Source: an uncultured Pelagibacteraceae bacterium
GTDB taxonomy: Bacteria > Pseudomonadota > Alphaproteobacteria > Pelagibacterales > Pelagibacteraceae
Direction of reading: 5' to 3'
DNA length: 64,000 bases
Assembly: GCA_902570785.1 (NCBI GenBank)
Contig: CACFZK010000006.1
Location: 1-64,000, forward strand
Below, piece by piece: positions 37,531 through 47,416 of this stretch. Position numbers and translations under genes: made by a program. Within the stretch, counting starts at the first letter, position 1. The number at the start of each line of letters is the position of its first letter. The notes beneath the pieces were generated by a model. It did not search any database. It saw nothing but the letters and a program-made list of their open reading frames with translations, and was not told the origin of the DNA.

Positions 37531-38784
37531 ATGGCTGAAAAAAAAATATTAGTTCCAAATATCGGAGATTTTAAAAATGTTGAAGTGATTGAGGTATTAG
37601 TTAAGTCAGGAGAACAGATCAAAAAAAATGATCCCTTAATTACTTTGGAAAGTGATAAATCAAGTGTAGAAGTTCCTGCAACTGATGAAGGAAAAATCAA
37701 TAAAATTATTGTTAAAGTTGGTGACAAAGTTTCAGAAGGAAGTGAAATATTATCATTAGAAACTGTAAGTAAAAAGGAAGAAAGCAAAAAAGCAGTTGAG
37801 ATAAAAGAAAATATTCCTGAAAAGAAAATAGTAACTGAAACTCCAAAAGAAATAGCTCCTGTAGTAAAAAAATTGACTAAAGACGGTGTATCATCTGCAA
37901 GTCCAAAGGTGAGAAAATTTGCAAGAGAATTAGGTGCTGATATCGTCCAGATACCTGGATCACAAAGAGCTGGTAGAGTAACTGAAGATGATGTGAAAAA
38001 ATTTGTAAGATCCCAGGTATCAGTAAATGAAGGAAAGGTTGAAAAGAAAGTTTACAAGGATGAGTATCCTCATGAAGCATTCGGAGAAGTAGAAAAAAAA
38101 GACCTTCCTAGAGTGAAAAAGTTATCAGGACCTCAACTTGTTAGATCATGGACTGAGATCCCTCACGTTACTCAACATGATGAGATAGATATAACTGAAA
38201 TGGAACAGTTTAGAACAACCCTAATTGATAACTATACTGGTGAAAGAATCAGAATAAGTCCTTTAGCATTTATAACTAGAGCTGTAGTCAATGCATTAAT
38301 AGAATATCCTAATTTTAATTCATCTATAGATACTGCAACTAACAAATTAATATTTAAAAAGTATTATCATGTAGGCTTTGCCGTAGATACACCACATGGT
38401 TTGATGGTCCCAAAAATGAGAAATGTTGATCAAATGGGTTTAAAAGAAATTTATGAAGAACTTAAAAGAGTAAGTAAATTATGTAAGGAGCTAAAAATTG
38501 ATAAAAAGGAATTCTTTGGTGGTTCTATGACAATATCAAGCCTTGGCGGTATCGGAGGAAATTTTTTCACACCAATTATAAATCCTCCTGAGGTAGCAAT
38601 TCTAGGAGTGGGAAAAACATTTGAAAAAGTGAAAAAGGTAAATGGTCAGTTTATCGAAAGAAAAATATTACCAATCTCTTTGTCATATGACCATAGAGTT
38701 ATAGATGGTGCTGAAGGTGCAAGATTTTGTGTCCACTTATCTAAAAGCTTGGGTAAAGATTTTGCATTCAAGCTAGCTGTCTAA
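37531..38784 (+). CDS. aceF: Dihydrolipoamide acetyltransferase (E2)
   Basis: A 417-residue E2 core of the pyruvate dehydrogenase complex. It has one lipoyl domain (Lys43 in LESDKSS), a charged linker, a peripheral subunit-binding domain near residues 120-155 (SPKVRKFARELGADIVQIPG) and a catalytic domain ending with the active-site LSYDHRVIDGAEGARF. It transfers the acetyl group to CoA. It is 6 nt after aceE and abuts the next gene (TAA then ATG). No E3 (lpd) gene is in the window. Confidence 0.95.
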   Translation: MAEKKILVPNIGDFKNVEVIEVLVKSGEQIKKNDPLITLESDKSSVEVPATDEGKINKIIVKVGDKVSEGSEILSLETVSKKEESKKAVEIKENIPEKKIVTETPKEIAPVVKKLTKDGVSSASPKVRKFARELGADIVQIPGSQRAGRVTEDDVKKFVRSQVSVNEGKVEKKVYKDEYPHEAFGEVEKKDLPRVKKLSGPQLVRSWTEIPHVTQHDEIDITEMEQFRTTLIDNYTGERIRISPLAFITRAVVNALIEYPNFNSSIDTATNKLIFKKYYHVGFAVDTPHGLMVPKMRNVDQMGLKEIYEELKRVSKLCKELKIDKKEFFGGSMTISSLGGIGGNFFTPIINPPEVAILGVGKTFEKVKKVNGQFIERKILPISLSYDHRVIDGAEGARFCVHLSKSLGKDFAFKLAV

Positions 38785-39681
38785 ATGAATAAAAAAATAT
38801 TTTCGCTAATTTGCGCTGTCTCTTGTTCATTAATTTGGGGAACAGCATTTGTTGCTCAGGATATGGGTATGGACTATATAGGACCTTATACATTTTCTGC
38901 TGTCAGATTATTGCTAGGATTTTTCACCCTATTACCTTTTTTTTTTATTTTTGAATTTAAAAAAGTCAAAGAGACAAGATTAAGTTTTGAAAAAATATTT
39001 ATTTATCTTTTTTTTCTTGGTTTTTTCTTAGCAGGTGGAAATATTTTTCAACAAGTTTCTCTTTTGTATACAGATGTTGCTAATTCAGCAGTTTTTACAG
39101 TTTTGTATGTAGTGATAGTTCCTATAATAGCCTACTTTCTTTTCTCAAAAAAAATTCATAATTCTGTTTGGCCTTCAGTTTTGATGTGTTTAGTCGGAGG
39201 TTTATTTTTAAGTGAACTTGGAAATCTACGTGTGAGATTTGGTGACTCTTTAGTTGTAGTAGGTGCTTTTTTTTGGGCCTTCCACATAGTATTTATATCT
39301 AAATTTCTAAAGATTTTTAATTATCCAATCACAATTGCAACTTTTCAATGTTTAAGTGCCTCTTTAATTTCCTTTATACCGGCTTTCTCCTTTGAATTTA
39401 TTTCGCTTAAACTTATATCAATGGAGACTACTGAATTAATTTATGCGGGAGTGTTATCAAGTGGAATAGCTTTTATGTTACAGGTTTTTGGTCAGCAAAA
39501 TCTTTCTCCTGCACCTGTTGCTATTATTTTTTCTCTAGAGGGTGTTTTTGGATCGATTGCAGCTTGGATAGTCTTAGATCAATATTTAAATGAATTTAAA
39601 ATATTTGGAATAATAATAATTTTATCAGCAGTTATTTTCTCACAACTAGCTCCAATGTATGGTAAAAGAAAACATGGATGA
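38785..39681 (+). CDS. EamA/DMT-family transporter
   Basis: A 298-residue membrane protein with ten predicted helices in two repeated halves. It begins ICAVSCSLIWGTAFVAQDMG and has the second-repeat segment IIFSLEGVFGSIAAWIVLDQ, both classic for EamA drug/metabolite transporters. It probably exports or takes up small metabolites; the substrate is unknown. Its ATG follows the aceF stop with no spacer, so it is in the pdh operon. The downstream thioesterase overlaps it by up to 23 nt. Confidence 0.85.
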   Translation: MNKKIFSLICAVSCSLIWGTAFVAQDMGMDYIGPYTFSAVRLLLGFFTLLPFFFIFEFKKVKETRLSFEKIFIYLFFLGFFLAGGNIFQQVSLLYTDVANSAVFTVLYVVIVPIIAYFLFSKKIHNSVWPSVLMCLVGGLFLSELGNLRVRFGDSLVVVGAFFWAFHIVFISKFLKIFNYPITIATFQCLSASLISFIPAFSFEFISLKLISMETTELIYAGVLSSGIAFMLQVFGQQNLSPAPVAIIFSLEGVFGSIAAWIVLDQYLNEFKIFGIIIILSAVIFSQLAPMYGKRKHG

Positions 39682-40060
39682 AACTAATTCAGGTTATGCA
39701 AAACATGTTGGCGGACTTAAGAGTAAAAAAATTGATAGTTCTCTTTTTGAATACGAGACTGAAGTAAAGGAAATACACCTTAACACTGCTGGTATGGCAC
39801 ATGGCGGGTTCCTTACGTTTATAGCTGACACTGGTATGGGTAATGCTGCACACCAAGTTGCTGGTAACAAAAGATGTGTAACAATTTCTTTAGAAATGAA
39901 ATTTATATCTGCGGGTAAATTAGGAGACAAACTTATTGCTAAAGTAAAAGTTCAAAAGAAAACTAATACTTTAGTATTCTTAACTTGTGAGATTATTAAT
40001 TCGCAAGGCGTAGTAGCTGTTACTTCGGGTGTATGGAAAATTTTGAAAGTTGATAAGTAA
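39659..40060 (+). CDS. Hotdog-fold (PaaI/YdiI-like) thioesterase
   Basis: A 133-residue hotdog-fold protein with the PaaI-type active-site segment GMAHGGFLTFIADTGMGNAAH, in which the Asp/Gly region catalyses acyl-CoA thioester hydrolysis, and the later MKFISAG strand. The substrate is not predictable. The first ATG at 39659 gives a 23-nt overlap with the transporter, while ATG 39674 (DETNSGYAKHVGG) gives 8 nt and is the more natural start. It is followed by the convergent TRAP permease gene one base away. Confidence 0.83.
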   Translation: MVKENMDETNSGYAKHVGGLKSKKIDSSLFEYETEVKEIHLNTAGMAHGGFLTFIADTGMGNAAHQVAGNKRCVTISLEMKFISAGKLGDKLIAKVKVQKKTNTLVFLTCEIINSQGVVAVTSGVWKILKVDK

Positions 40061-40061
40061 A

Positions 40062-42422
40062 TCAATTCGCTTTGGTTCTTCTATAATTAAAATATCCAAA
40101 AATAAAAAGAGTTATTAATGAAAATGGATAAATAATTGCTTTATTTGGTCTGTCTAAATTTTCGATTTTAAATTCACTAATTACATCTCCTGTTTCCATT
40201 CCCATTTTTTTTGCTATTCCATTCCATTTCAAATTATCAACTGTAATTCTACCATCAATGTTTTTTAAAGTTATACCTGCATCTTCTAAGGAATACTGAT
40301 TTTCAAAACTTTTTTTATCTATCACAAAAAGTCTATACCGATCCCCGTACTCTGTTCTCCTTGTTACTTTAATATGCACATCCCTATTCGGTTCAAATTC
40401 AATCAAGCTAATTTTTTCAGCATTGAGTTGTTTATTTTCAAATTTTGGAGAAAATTTATCTAAAATATATCCTGGTCTAAATAATGACATAGCTATTACA
40501 ATAAAAATAATAATTTCATACCATCTAAGTTTATTTATAAACCAACCTTGTGTTGCTGAGGTGAATACCAAAATTGCTATCAGAGAGGTTGTAACAACTA
40601 AAAATCCATGCCATAAACTTTCTATACCAATTAATAATAATTCATTATTAAAAATAAATACTATCGGAAGTATTCCGGTTCTTAAACTATACCAAAAAGC
40701 TTGTATTCCAGTTTTGATTGGATCTGCTCTTGAAATTGCTGCTGCTGCATAAGATGCCAAACCAACAGGGGGTGTGACATCAGCCATTAATCCATAATAA
40801 AAAACATATAAATGAATTGCAATTAGTGGAAAAATATAACCAGAAGCATTTCCTACTTCTACAACTACCTGCGCCATCAAAGCGGCAACAACTAAATAGT
40901 TTGCAGTTGTTGGTAAACCCATTCCCAAGATAATACAAAGTAAGGCAGTGAGTACTAACAAAGTTATTATATTCCCACCAGATATAGCTTCTACAATAAC
41001 TATTAAGTTGTTACTTAACCCAGTAGAAGCTACTGCCCCGACTATTATTCCTGCAGTTGCTATCGCGATCGCAACGCTAATCATATTGATTGCTCCTTTT
41101 TCAAGACCGCCAACAACTTTGTTAAAACCTACTTTAAGGGCATTAGATAAACTAAGATCATTTTTTTTTGCGTCTAATAATTCTTTTACAAAAATTATTA
41201 ACATTAGTGACAATATTGAATAAAATACGGATGATGCAGCTGTCCATCTTTCAACTAATAGCAAATAAATAAGAATAAAAATTGGAATTAGAAAGTGAAT
41301 TCCTCCTAAAAAAGTTTTTCCCAATTTAGGTATTTCACTTTCAGGTAATCCTTTAATATTTAATTTCACGGATTCTAAATGTGAAATATAAAATAAAGCA
41401 ATGTAGGAGATAACCGCCGGTAAAAATGCATGAGTAATAACAGTAAAATATGATATGCCTAAAAGTTCTGCCATAACAAAAGCTGCAGCCCCCATAATTG
41501 GTGGCATAATCTGTCCGTTTACAGAAGCAGCTACTTCAACAGCTCCTGCCTTAACTGGCGGTAAGCCAGTTTTTTTCATAATTGGTATTGTAAATGTTCC
41601 AGTAGTTACAGTATTTGCAACGGACGAACCAGAAATTAAACCGGTTAATCCTGAAGCCAAAATTGCTGCTTTTGCCGGGCCACCTCTCATTTTTCCAACT
41701 AAAGCAAATGCTAAATTTAAAAAATATTTTCCACCTCCGGCAACATCTAAAATTGCGCCAAATAATACAAAAAGAAATATAAAACTGACTGAGACACTTA
41801 TTGGTATCCCAAATATTGCCTCTCCTCCAAACCAGTGATAACCCACTAATCTTGTCAAAGATAATCCTTGATGCGAAATTAGATCTGGCATTGATTGTCC
41901 AAATACTGAAAAAAGTAAAAAAATTAATGCAATAACTACTAATGGAATTCCAATGGCTCTTCGTGTAGCCTCTAACAAAAGAATAATTCCTAAAGATCCC
42001 AGTATAACTTCATAAGGTATAACAAAACCAAATAAATTTATTTTGGCCATTATTCCTTGTCGATAAACTAAGCCTTCATAATCAAAGAATATATATAATG
42101 TTGCCACTAAACCTATAATTACTAAGAAAATATCAAATATAGATATTGGTTTGTCTCTACTTTTCTTGAGACCTGGATACGCTAAAAAACATAACGCTAA
42201 TCCAAATGCAAGATGAACTGACCGTGCTGGTACATCAATTATCTTTCCGAAATCTAATATGAATGGTAACGGAGATGCATACCAAAGCTGAAATAATGAC
42301 CATGAGATAGCAATCGTAGCAACAAGTTTTAAATTCCAATTTTTTAATTTTCTTCTTGAACCACCTTCTTCATCGAATCTTTCAAAAAAATTCGGTTTGT
42401 CTGGATCTGGCACTGAACTCAT
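40062..42422 (-). CDS. TRAP transporter fused 4TM/12TM permease (TAXI type)
   Basis: A 786-residue membrane protein. An N-terminal four-helix small subunit (about residues 25-150) is fused to a 12-helix DctM-type large subunit with repeated SGLTGLISGSSVANTVTTG and GMGLPTTANYLVVAAL. The C-terminal 120 residues form a mostly soluble domain (about residues 660-760) with a final helix. It imports organic anions driven by an ion gradient, together with the TAXI binding protein encoded upstream. The two genes are separated by a hairpin terminator, so less permease than binding protein should be made. Confidence 0.93.
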   Translation of the reverse strand: MSSVPDPDKPNFFERFDEEGGSRRKLKNWNLKLVATIAISWSLFQLWYASPLPFILDFGKIIDVPARSVHLAFGLALCFLAYPGLKKSRDKPISIFDIFLVIIGLVATLYIFFDYEGLVYRQGIMAKINLFGFVIPYEVILGSLGIILLLEATRRAIGIPLVVIALIFLLFSVFGQSMPDLISHQGLSLTRLVGYHWFGGEAIFGIPISVSVSFIFLFVLFGAILDVAGGGKYFLNLAFALVGKMRGGPAKAAILASGLTGLISGSSVANTVTTGTFTIPIMKKTGLPPVKAGAVEVAASVNGQIMPPIMGAAAFVMAELLGISYFTVITHAFLPAVISYIALFYISHLESVKLNIKGLPESEIPKLGKTFLGGIHFLIPIFILIYLLLVERWTAASSVFYSILSLMLIIFVKELLDAKKNDLSLSNALKVGFNKVVGGLEKGAINMISVAIAIATAGIIVGAVASTGLSNNLIVIVEAISGGNIITLLVLTALLCIILGMGLPTTANYLVVAALMAQVVVEVGNASGYIFPLIAIHLYVFYYGLMADVTPPVGLASYAAAAISRADPIKTGIQAFWYSLRTGILPIVFIFNNELLLIGIESLWHGFLVVTTSLIAILVFTSATQGWFINKLRWYEIIIFIVIAMSLFRPGYILDKFSPKFENKQLNAEKISLIEFEPNRDVHIKVTRRTEYGDRYRLFVIDKKSFENQYSLEDAGITLKNIDGRITVDNLKWNGIAKKMGMETGDVISEFKIENLDRPNKAIIYPFSLITLFIFGYFNYRRTKAN

Positions 42423-42433
42423 TATGAGACAAT

Positions 42434-42469
42434 AAAAAAAAAGGCCCAGTTAATCAACTGGGCCTTTTT
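42434..42469 (-). terminator. Rho-independent terminator between TAXI binding protein and permease
   Basis: An 11-bp perfect stem AAGGCCCAGTT / AACTGGGCCTT (42441-42466) with a 4-nt loop is followed on the minus strand by nine T residues. It lies 14 nt after the binding-protein stop and 12 nt before the permease ATG. It can act in both directions because a T run also follows on the plus strand. Confidence 0.9.
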
Positions 42470-42479
42470 AATAAATAGC

Positions 42480-43478
42480 TTACATTAAGCCTTTTTCTTT
42501 ATAATATTTAACTGCTCCTGGGTGTAATGGTGCAGATAAACCATCTACGATCATTTTCTTTGGATCTAGATTAGCAAATGCAGGATGTTGTTTTTTGAAA
42601 TCGTCAAGATTTTCAAAAACAGCTTTTACAACTGCATATACCAAGTCTTCTGGCACTGCCTCACTTGTTACAACTGAAGCCATAACACCAAAAGTAGTTA
42701 CATCTTTTTTAGAAGTTTTGTAAGTACCTTTTGGAATTGTTGCAAATGCATAAAATGGGTTGTCAGCAACTAATTTCTTTACAGCACTTGTATCTAAATT
42801 AATGATACTCGCGCCACATCCATCAGTTGATTGGGCAACACCTGCGTTAGGAACACCAACGGTATATCCAAATGCATCGATTTTTTTATCACAAAGTGCA
42901 CCTGATTGTTCTGAAGATGTTAGTTCAGACGTTGATCCGAAATAACCAGTATCAACTCCATGAGCTTCCATTAAAACTTCAAAAGTTCCTCTTTGACCAG
43001 AACCTGGGTTTCCAATATTCACTTTTTTTCCCTTTAAACTATTCCAGTCTTTTATTTTAGAACCTTTTCTAGTAATTATTTGAAATGGCTCAGGGTGAGC
43101 TGAAAAAACAGCTCTAAGACCATTAAAAGGTTTTACTTTATCAGGTCTAGTTCCATTATACGCGTGATACTGCCAGTCTGATTGTGCAACACCGAATTGA
43201 AGTTCCCCTTGCATGATTTGACCTATATTATAAGTCGAACCACCTGTTGAAGGAGCTGAACAACGTAATGCTTTATCTGTCCCCTTTTTTCTTCCGTGCT
43301 CTGCAGATTGTATTTTTGCTACCATTTTGCATATAGCATTACCAACTTGAAAATAAACTCCAGTTGGTCCACCTGTTCCTATTGAAAAGAATTCAGCAGA
43401 TTTTGCTATAGTTGTAAGAGGCAAACTGATCGCAAATAAAAACAACGCTCCAGAGATTGTTGAGATTATTTTTTTCAT
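42480..43478 (-). CDS. TAXI-family TRAP solute-binding protein
   Basis: A 332-residue periplasmic binding protein. A signal peptide (KKIISTISGALFLFAISLPL to the SAE region) precedes the TAXI signature FFSIGTGGPTGVYFQVGNAICKM. SAPSTGGSTYNIGQIMQGELQFG follows near residue 75 and GNPGSGQRGTFEVLMEAHG near 158. It captures a small organic anion for the adjacent TRAP permease; glutamate/2-oxoglutarate-like ligands are known for some members. AAGGAGG precedes the ATG, a strong Shine-Dalgarno site, consistent with high expression. Confidence 0.94.
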   Translation of the reverse strand: MKKIISTISGALFLFAISLPLTTIAKSAEFFSIGTGGPTGVYFQVGNAICKMVAKIQSAEHGRKKGTDKALRCSAPSTGGSTYNIGQIMQGELQFGVAQSDWQYHAYNGTRPDKVKPFNGLRAVFSAHPEPFQIITRKGSKIKDWNSLKGKKVNIGNPGSGQRGTFEVLMEAHGVDTGYFGSTSELTSSEQSGALCDKKIDAFGYTVGVPNAGVAQSTDGCGASIINLDTSAVKKLVADNPFYAFATIPKGTYKTSKKDVTTFGVMASVVTSEAVPEDLVYAVVKAVFENLDDFKKQHPAFANLDPKKMIVDGLSAPLHPGAVKYYKEKGLM

Positions 43479-43492
43479 AATCTTCCTCCTTA

Positions 43493-43522
43493 ATTATAAT
43501 TAAATTATGAAAATGTTATCAA
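43493..43522 (-). promoter_or_regulatory. Putative promoter of the TAXI binding-protein gene
   Basis: On the minus strand TTGATA (43517-43522) and TATAAT (43493-43498) are separated by 18 nt and lie just upstream of the AGGAGG site of the binding-protein gene. Both boxes are close to the sigma-70 consensus. Confidence 0.5.
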
Positions 43523-43580
43523 TTCAAAATACATTATGTAAGGCTAAAAGCTTAATTTGGACAGATTATACAATCAAATA

Positions 43581-44816
43581 TCAAAGGTTTTTATGCCACT
43601 CTGATAGCTTTCGTGTTCCTTCAACAACATTTGGAGCATATTTTTTTATTAAATCATCATCTAGTTTTTTACTACTACTGATTTTTTTTAAAAATAAGTC
43701 TCCATTAAAATCAGTAAAACTTAATCTTGTAAGCATTTTATCATTTTTAAATCCAAAATCAGATCCGGGCAACAAAGCTACACCAGTTTTTGACAGAATA
43801 TCATCACACATTTCGCTTGATGTTTTAAACTTCGAATTTAAAAACTCAGGCATTAGATAAAATCCTCCTTGAGGTGGATTAATCAATATTTTGTTTGATT
43901 TTAAATTTGTATAAACATAATTTCCTACACATTTTAAAATATTTGTAGTTTTTGCTTTATAATCATCATAATTACCCTCATAAGCTTCCACTGCAGCATA
44001 TTGCACGGGGCTATTAACAGTAGAGTAAGATTCGCTTGCTAGAGTTTTTAAAGCATTAATAAATTCTTTGTTACCGTCTGGTGAAGCAAAAAAACCTAAC
44101 CTCCAACCACCAGCCCCACACCACTTACTTAGTCCACCACTTATAAATGTTCCTTCTGGATAAAACTTAGATATTGATAAATAATTCTGGTCAAAAGTTA
44201 AATCTGTATAAATTTCGTCAGATAAAATCTTAATTTTATATTTTTTTGCTATCGTTGCGATTTCCTTAAGATTTTTACAGATAGTGCCTGAAGGATTATT
44301 TGGGGAATTAATAATTAAAATTATATTTTTATTTCCAATTATTTTAATTTTTTTTTCTAAATCTTCTGCGGTTGGAAACCAATTATTATCTCTTGAAGTA
44401 TCAAGCCAATGTACTCTATTCTCTGCTATTTGGGCTTGAGGTTCGTATGATACCCAGCTAGGTGTCGGCAAGATAATTTCGCCATTAAATGCAACATGCA
44501 TAAGCAACATCGCTTCCTTAGAGCCTGGTGTAATAATAATATTATCTTTATCATATTCTATACCTGTACTTTTAAACAATGACCTAGATATAGCTGACCT
44601 AAGTTCCTTTAAACCTTGCATTGGTAAGTAATCTTTCCTTGCAGCATTTTCCTTCAATGCTAATACTATTTTTTCTGGAATAGGAAATGGCGATTGACCA
44701 AATCCAAAATTATAAACTTTTTTTCCCTGACTAGATAAATTTTTTGCTTTTTCGTTAATAGCTAGAGTAGCTGAAGGTTTAAGACTTCTAATATTTTTTT
44801 TTATAAAATCATCCAC
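43581..44816 (-). CDS. Class I/II PLP-dependent aminotransferase
   Basis: A 411-residue fold-type I aminotransferase. Substrate/PLP binding shows NSPNNPSGTICKNL near residue 171. The lysine Schiff base is probably in FISGGLSKWCGAGGWRLGFF near 230-237, and the conserved Arg lies near the end. The chemistry is transamination between an amino acid and a 2-oxo acid; the amino acid is not identifiable. It sits alone, divergent from the helicase operon, with 134 bp between. Confidence 0.85.
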   Translation of the reverse strand: MDDFIKKNIRSLKPSATLAINEKAKNLSSQGKKVYNFGFGQSPFPIPEKIVLALKENAARKDYLPMQGLKELRSAISRSLFKSTGIEYDKDNIIITPGSKEAMLLMHVAFNGEIILPTPSWVSYEPQAQIAENRVHWLDTSRDNNWFPTAEDLEKKIKIIGNKNIILIINSPNNPSGTICKNLKEIATIAKKYKIKILSDEIYTDLTFDQNYLSISKFYPEGTFISGGLSKWCGAGGWRLGFFASPDGNKEFINALKTLASESYSTVNSPVQYAAVEAYEGNYDDYKAKTTNILKCVGNYVYTNLKSNKILINPPQGGFYLMPEFLNSKFKTSSEMCDDILSKTGVALLPGSDFGFKNDKMLTRLSFTDFNGDLFLKKISSSKKLDDDLIKKYAPNVVEGTRKLSEWHKNL

Positions 44817-44860
44817 TATTAAATAACTTACTACAGATTTAATTTATTAAAATAGAACGT

Positions 44861-44889
44861 TTGACAAAGTGATTCGGTCATGATTTAAT
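44861..44889 (+). promoter_or_regulatory. Putative promoter of the helicase-carD operon
   Basis: TTGACA at 44861-44866 and TTTAAT at 44884-44889 are separated by 17 nt, about 60 nt upstream of the helicase ATG. The -35 is a perfect sigma-70 match and the -10 deviates in one position. Confidence 0.5.
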
Positions 44890-44950
44890 CATCTTTTGTT
44901 CTCGGTGCTGACCTATATATAGTATTTAAAAAAAAATATAACACTAAAAA

Positions 44951-47416
44951 ATGAAATCTCAGCTTAATGAAATAATTGCAGTTTTGGGACCTACAAATAC
45001 AGGCAAAACGCATATGGCAATAGAAAAAATGCTTGAGTTTAATTCTGGGATTTTTGGTTTCCCTTTAAGACTTTTGGCTAGAGAGGTATATGACAAATGT
45101 GTAAATAAAATTGGTTCTGCAAAAGTTGCACTAATTACGGGTGAAGAAAAGATTATACCAAATTCAGCTCAATATTTTATTTGTACAGTTGAAGCAATGC
45201 CCAAAGATAAAGTGGTTGATTTTATTGCTGTAGATGAAATTCAAATGTGTGGTGATAGAGAGAGAGGTCATATTTTCACTGATAGGCTTTTGAACTTTAG
45301 AGGCGAGGTATTAACAATGTTTCTAGGATCGCAAATTATGAAAAATATTATCTCAGGTATAATTCCAGAAACACGTTTTGTTGAGCAACAAAGATTTTCA
45401 AAACTCTCTTATAACGGACATAAAAAAATTTCTAGACTGGATAGAAAAAGTGCTCTTATAGCTTTTTCTGTTGAAGAGGTATATGCAATTGCCGAATTAG
45501 TTAGAAGACAAAAAGGTGGCGCCGCAGTCATTATGGGTTCTCTAAGTCCAAAAACAAGAAATTCGCAAGTTGAAATTTATCAAGCTGGTGACGTTGACTA
45601 TTTAGTAGCCACAGATGCAATTGGAATGGGGCTCAACATGGATATTGAACAAGTGAGCTTCTCAAGTTTAAAGAAATTTGATGGAAAAAAAACTAGACGT
45701 TTGAGAACAACAGAAATTTCTCAAATAGCTGGAAGGGCTGGCAGATATAAAGTAGACGGATCATTTGGGGTAACCGGTGGATGTGAAAATCTTCAATCAG
45801 ATGAGATTGAAAGAATAGAAAGTCATAAGCTTGATGAAATCAAATTTTTATTTTGGAGAAATTCCAATTTAAATTTTAATAGTGCAGAGGATTTGATACA
45901 ATCTCTTGAGAAAAAACCATCGAGTAAGAATTTTTTAAGGATCTCAGAGTCGCTTGATGAAAATGTTTTAAAATATTTAGTTAGGGATAAGAAGATAAAA
46001 TTTTCAAGTGATAAACTCGAATTACTTTGGGATTGTTGTCAAATACCAGATTTTCAAAAAAAAGCATTCACCCACATTGATGTAGTTAGTAAAGTTTTTA
46101 ATTTTCTAAATACGGGAAAAAATAAAATACCAAATGAATATATGAAAAATCAATTAAAAGGACTCGAAAATTATCGTGGAAACATAGACATGATATCTAA
46201 CAAAATTTCTAACGTGAGAACTTGGTCCTATGTTGCAAATAAAAAATACTGGGTAGAAAATGCAGATTATTGGGTACAAATGAGTAAGAATATTGAGGAT
46301 GGTTTATCTGATAAATTACACAATGAAATTACTAAGAGTTTTATAGATAAAAGAATAAGTGTTTTATCTAGAGGATTGAAACAGGATGTCAAACTAAATA
46401 CTAAAATTAATATGCAAGATGAATTAATTATAGATGATCAATTAGTTGGAAAATTAAAAGGCTTAAAATTAAATTTAGAATTTACATCTGGCACACTAGA
46501 TACGGATATAAAATCACTAAAAAAAGCTGCACGACAAGGCATTACTGCAGAACTTACCAATAGAGTTAAGGAGATTATCAAAAATAAAGATATTAAATTT
46601 GGAAAAAATTATAAAATAGAATGGAAAGACCATCCTATCGCTAAAATCAAAAAGGGAAAAAATTATCTTCATCCTGAAATAGAGATTATAGCAGATGAAA
46701 ATTTAGAAATTAGTTCAAAAGATGAGTTATTGCATTTTTTAGTTGCTTGGTTAAAAAATTATATTGAGGAGGAGCTTGAAGATCTGATTAATTTAATAAA
46801 AAATGAGAATAAAAATAAGTATTTGAGAGCATTATCATTTCAGCTTTATGAGAGCAACGGGGTTCTAAAAAGGACAAATGTTAACGAAGTAGTAAAAGCT
46901 ATATCTAAAGATGATAGAAAACAATTTAGAGAAATTGGAATAAAAATTGGAAGGTATCATATTTTTTTACCTAAAATGCTTAAACCTAAAGCCGTCGCCT
47001 TAAGAATTATGCTGTGGAAATTTTATAATAATATTGGTGAAAATAGTGAAATTCCTAAATCTGGTTTAAACTTTTTGAGTGATTCTCAAAACAAATTTGA
47101 TAAAAAATTTTTACTATTATGCGGATTTGAAAATTTCGGAAATTACTATATAAGAGTTGATATTTTGGAGAAATTATTCTTAAAAATTTTAGATAATACA
47201 AAAAATGGAAAGTTTAAAATAACTTCCGAAATGATGAATCTGTTAGGATGTTCAAAAGAAAATTTTTTTAAAGTTATGCAGTTGATGGACTATAAACGTG
47301 AAAAAAAGGATGAGGATATATTTTTTTATAGAGGTTCAAAAAAACAAAATAAAGTTAAGTTTTTTAAAAGAAAAAATAATCCATTTCAAAAATTATCCTC
47401 CCTTAATCTTAAATAA
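44951..47416 (+). CDS. Suv3-like SF2 RNA helicase
   Basis: An 821-residue protein. The N-terminal 300 residues are a Superfamily 2 helicase core: Walker A GPTNTGKTHMAI, DExx-type DEIQMCGDRERG near residue 95, SAT-like and motif VI QIAGRAGRYK near 255. The sequence order and GIFGFPLRLLAREVYDK match the bacterial Suv3 family, relatives of the mitochondrial degradosome helicase. The C-terminal 500 residues contain no motif I can name. It heads a tight four-gene operon with TerB-like, fdxA and carD; the next gene overlaps by 1 nt. Confidence 0.85.
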   Translation: MKSQLNEIIAVLGPTNTGKTHMAIEKMLEFNSGIFGFPLRLLAREVYDKCVNKIGSAKVALITGEEKIIPNSAQYFICTVEAMPKDKVVDFIAVDEIQMCGDRERGHIFTDRLLNFRGEVLTMFLGSQIMKNIISGIIPETRFVEQQRFSKLSYNGHKKISRLDRKSALIAFSVEEVYAIAELVRRQKGGAAVIMGSLSPKTRNSQVEIYQAGDVDYLVATDAIGMGLNMDIEQVSFSSLKKFDGKKTRRLRTTEISQIAGRAGRYKVDGSFGVTGGCENLQSDEIERIESHKLDEIKFLFWRNSNLNFNSAEDLIQSLEKKPSSKNFLRISESLDENVLKYLVRDKKIKFSSDKLELLWDCCQIPDFQKKAFTHIDVVSKVFNFLNTGKNKIPNEYMKNQLKGLENYRGNIDMISNKISNVRTWSYVANKKYWVENADYWVQMSKNIEDGLSDKLHNEITKSFIDKRISVLSRGLKQDVKLNTKINMQDELIIDDQLVGKLKGLKLNLEFTSGTLDTDIKSLKKAARQGITAELTNRVKEIIKNKDIKFGKNYKIEWKDHPIAKIKKGKNYLHPEIEIIADENLEISSKDELLHFLVAWLKNYIEEELEDLINLIKNENKNKYLRALSFQLYESNGVLKRTNVNEVVKAISKDDRKQFREIGIKIGRYHIFLPKMLKPKAVALRIMLWKFYNNIGENSEIPKSGLNFLSDSQNKFDKKFLLLCGFENFGNYYIRVDILEKLFLKILDNTKNGKFKITSEMMNLLGCSKENFFKVMQLMDYKREKKDEDIFFYRGSKKQNKVKFFKRKNNPFQKLSSLNLK

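Noticed and set aside
40423-41838. Several open frames of 90-127 codons opposite the TRAP permease
   Set aside because: They are antisense to a clear transporter gene; proline/alanine/threonine-rich shadows arise from the complementary hydrophobic codons.
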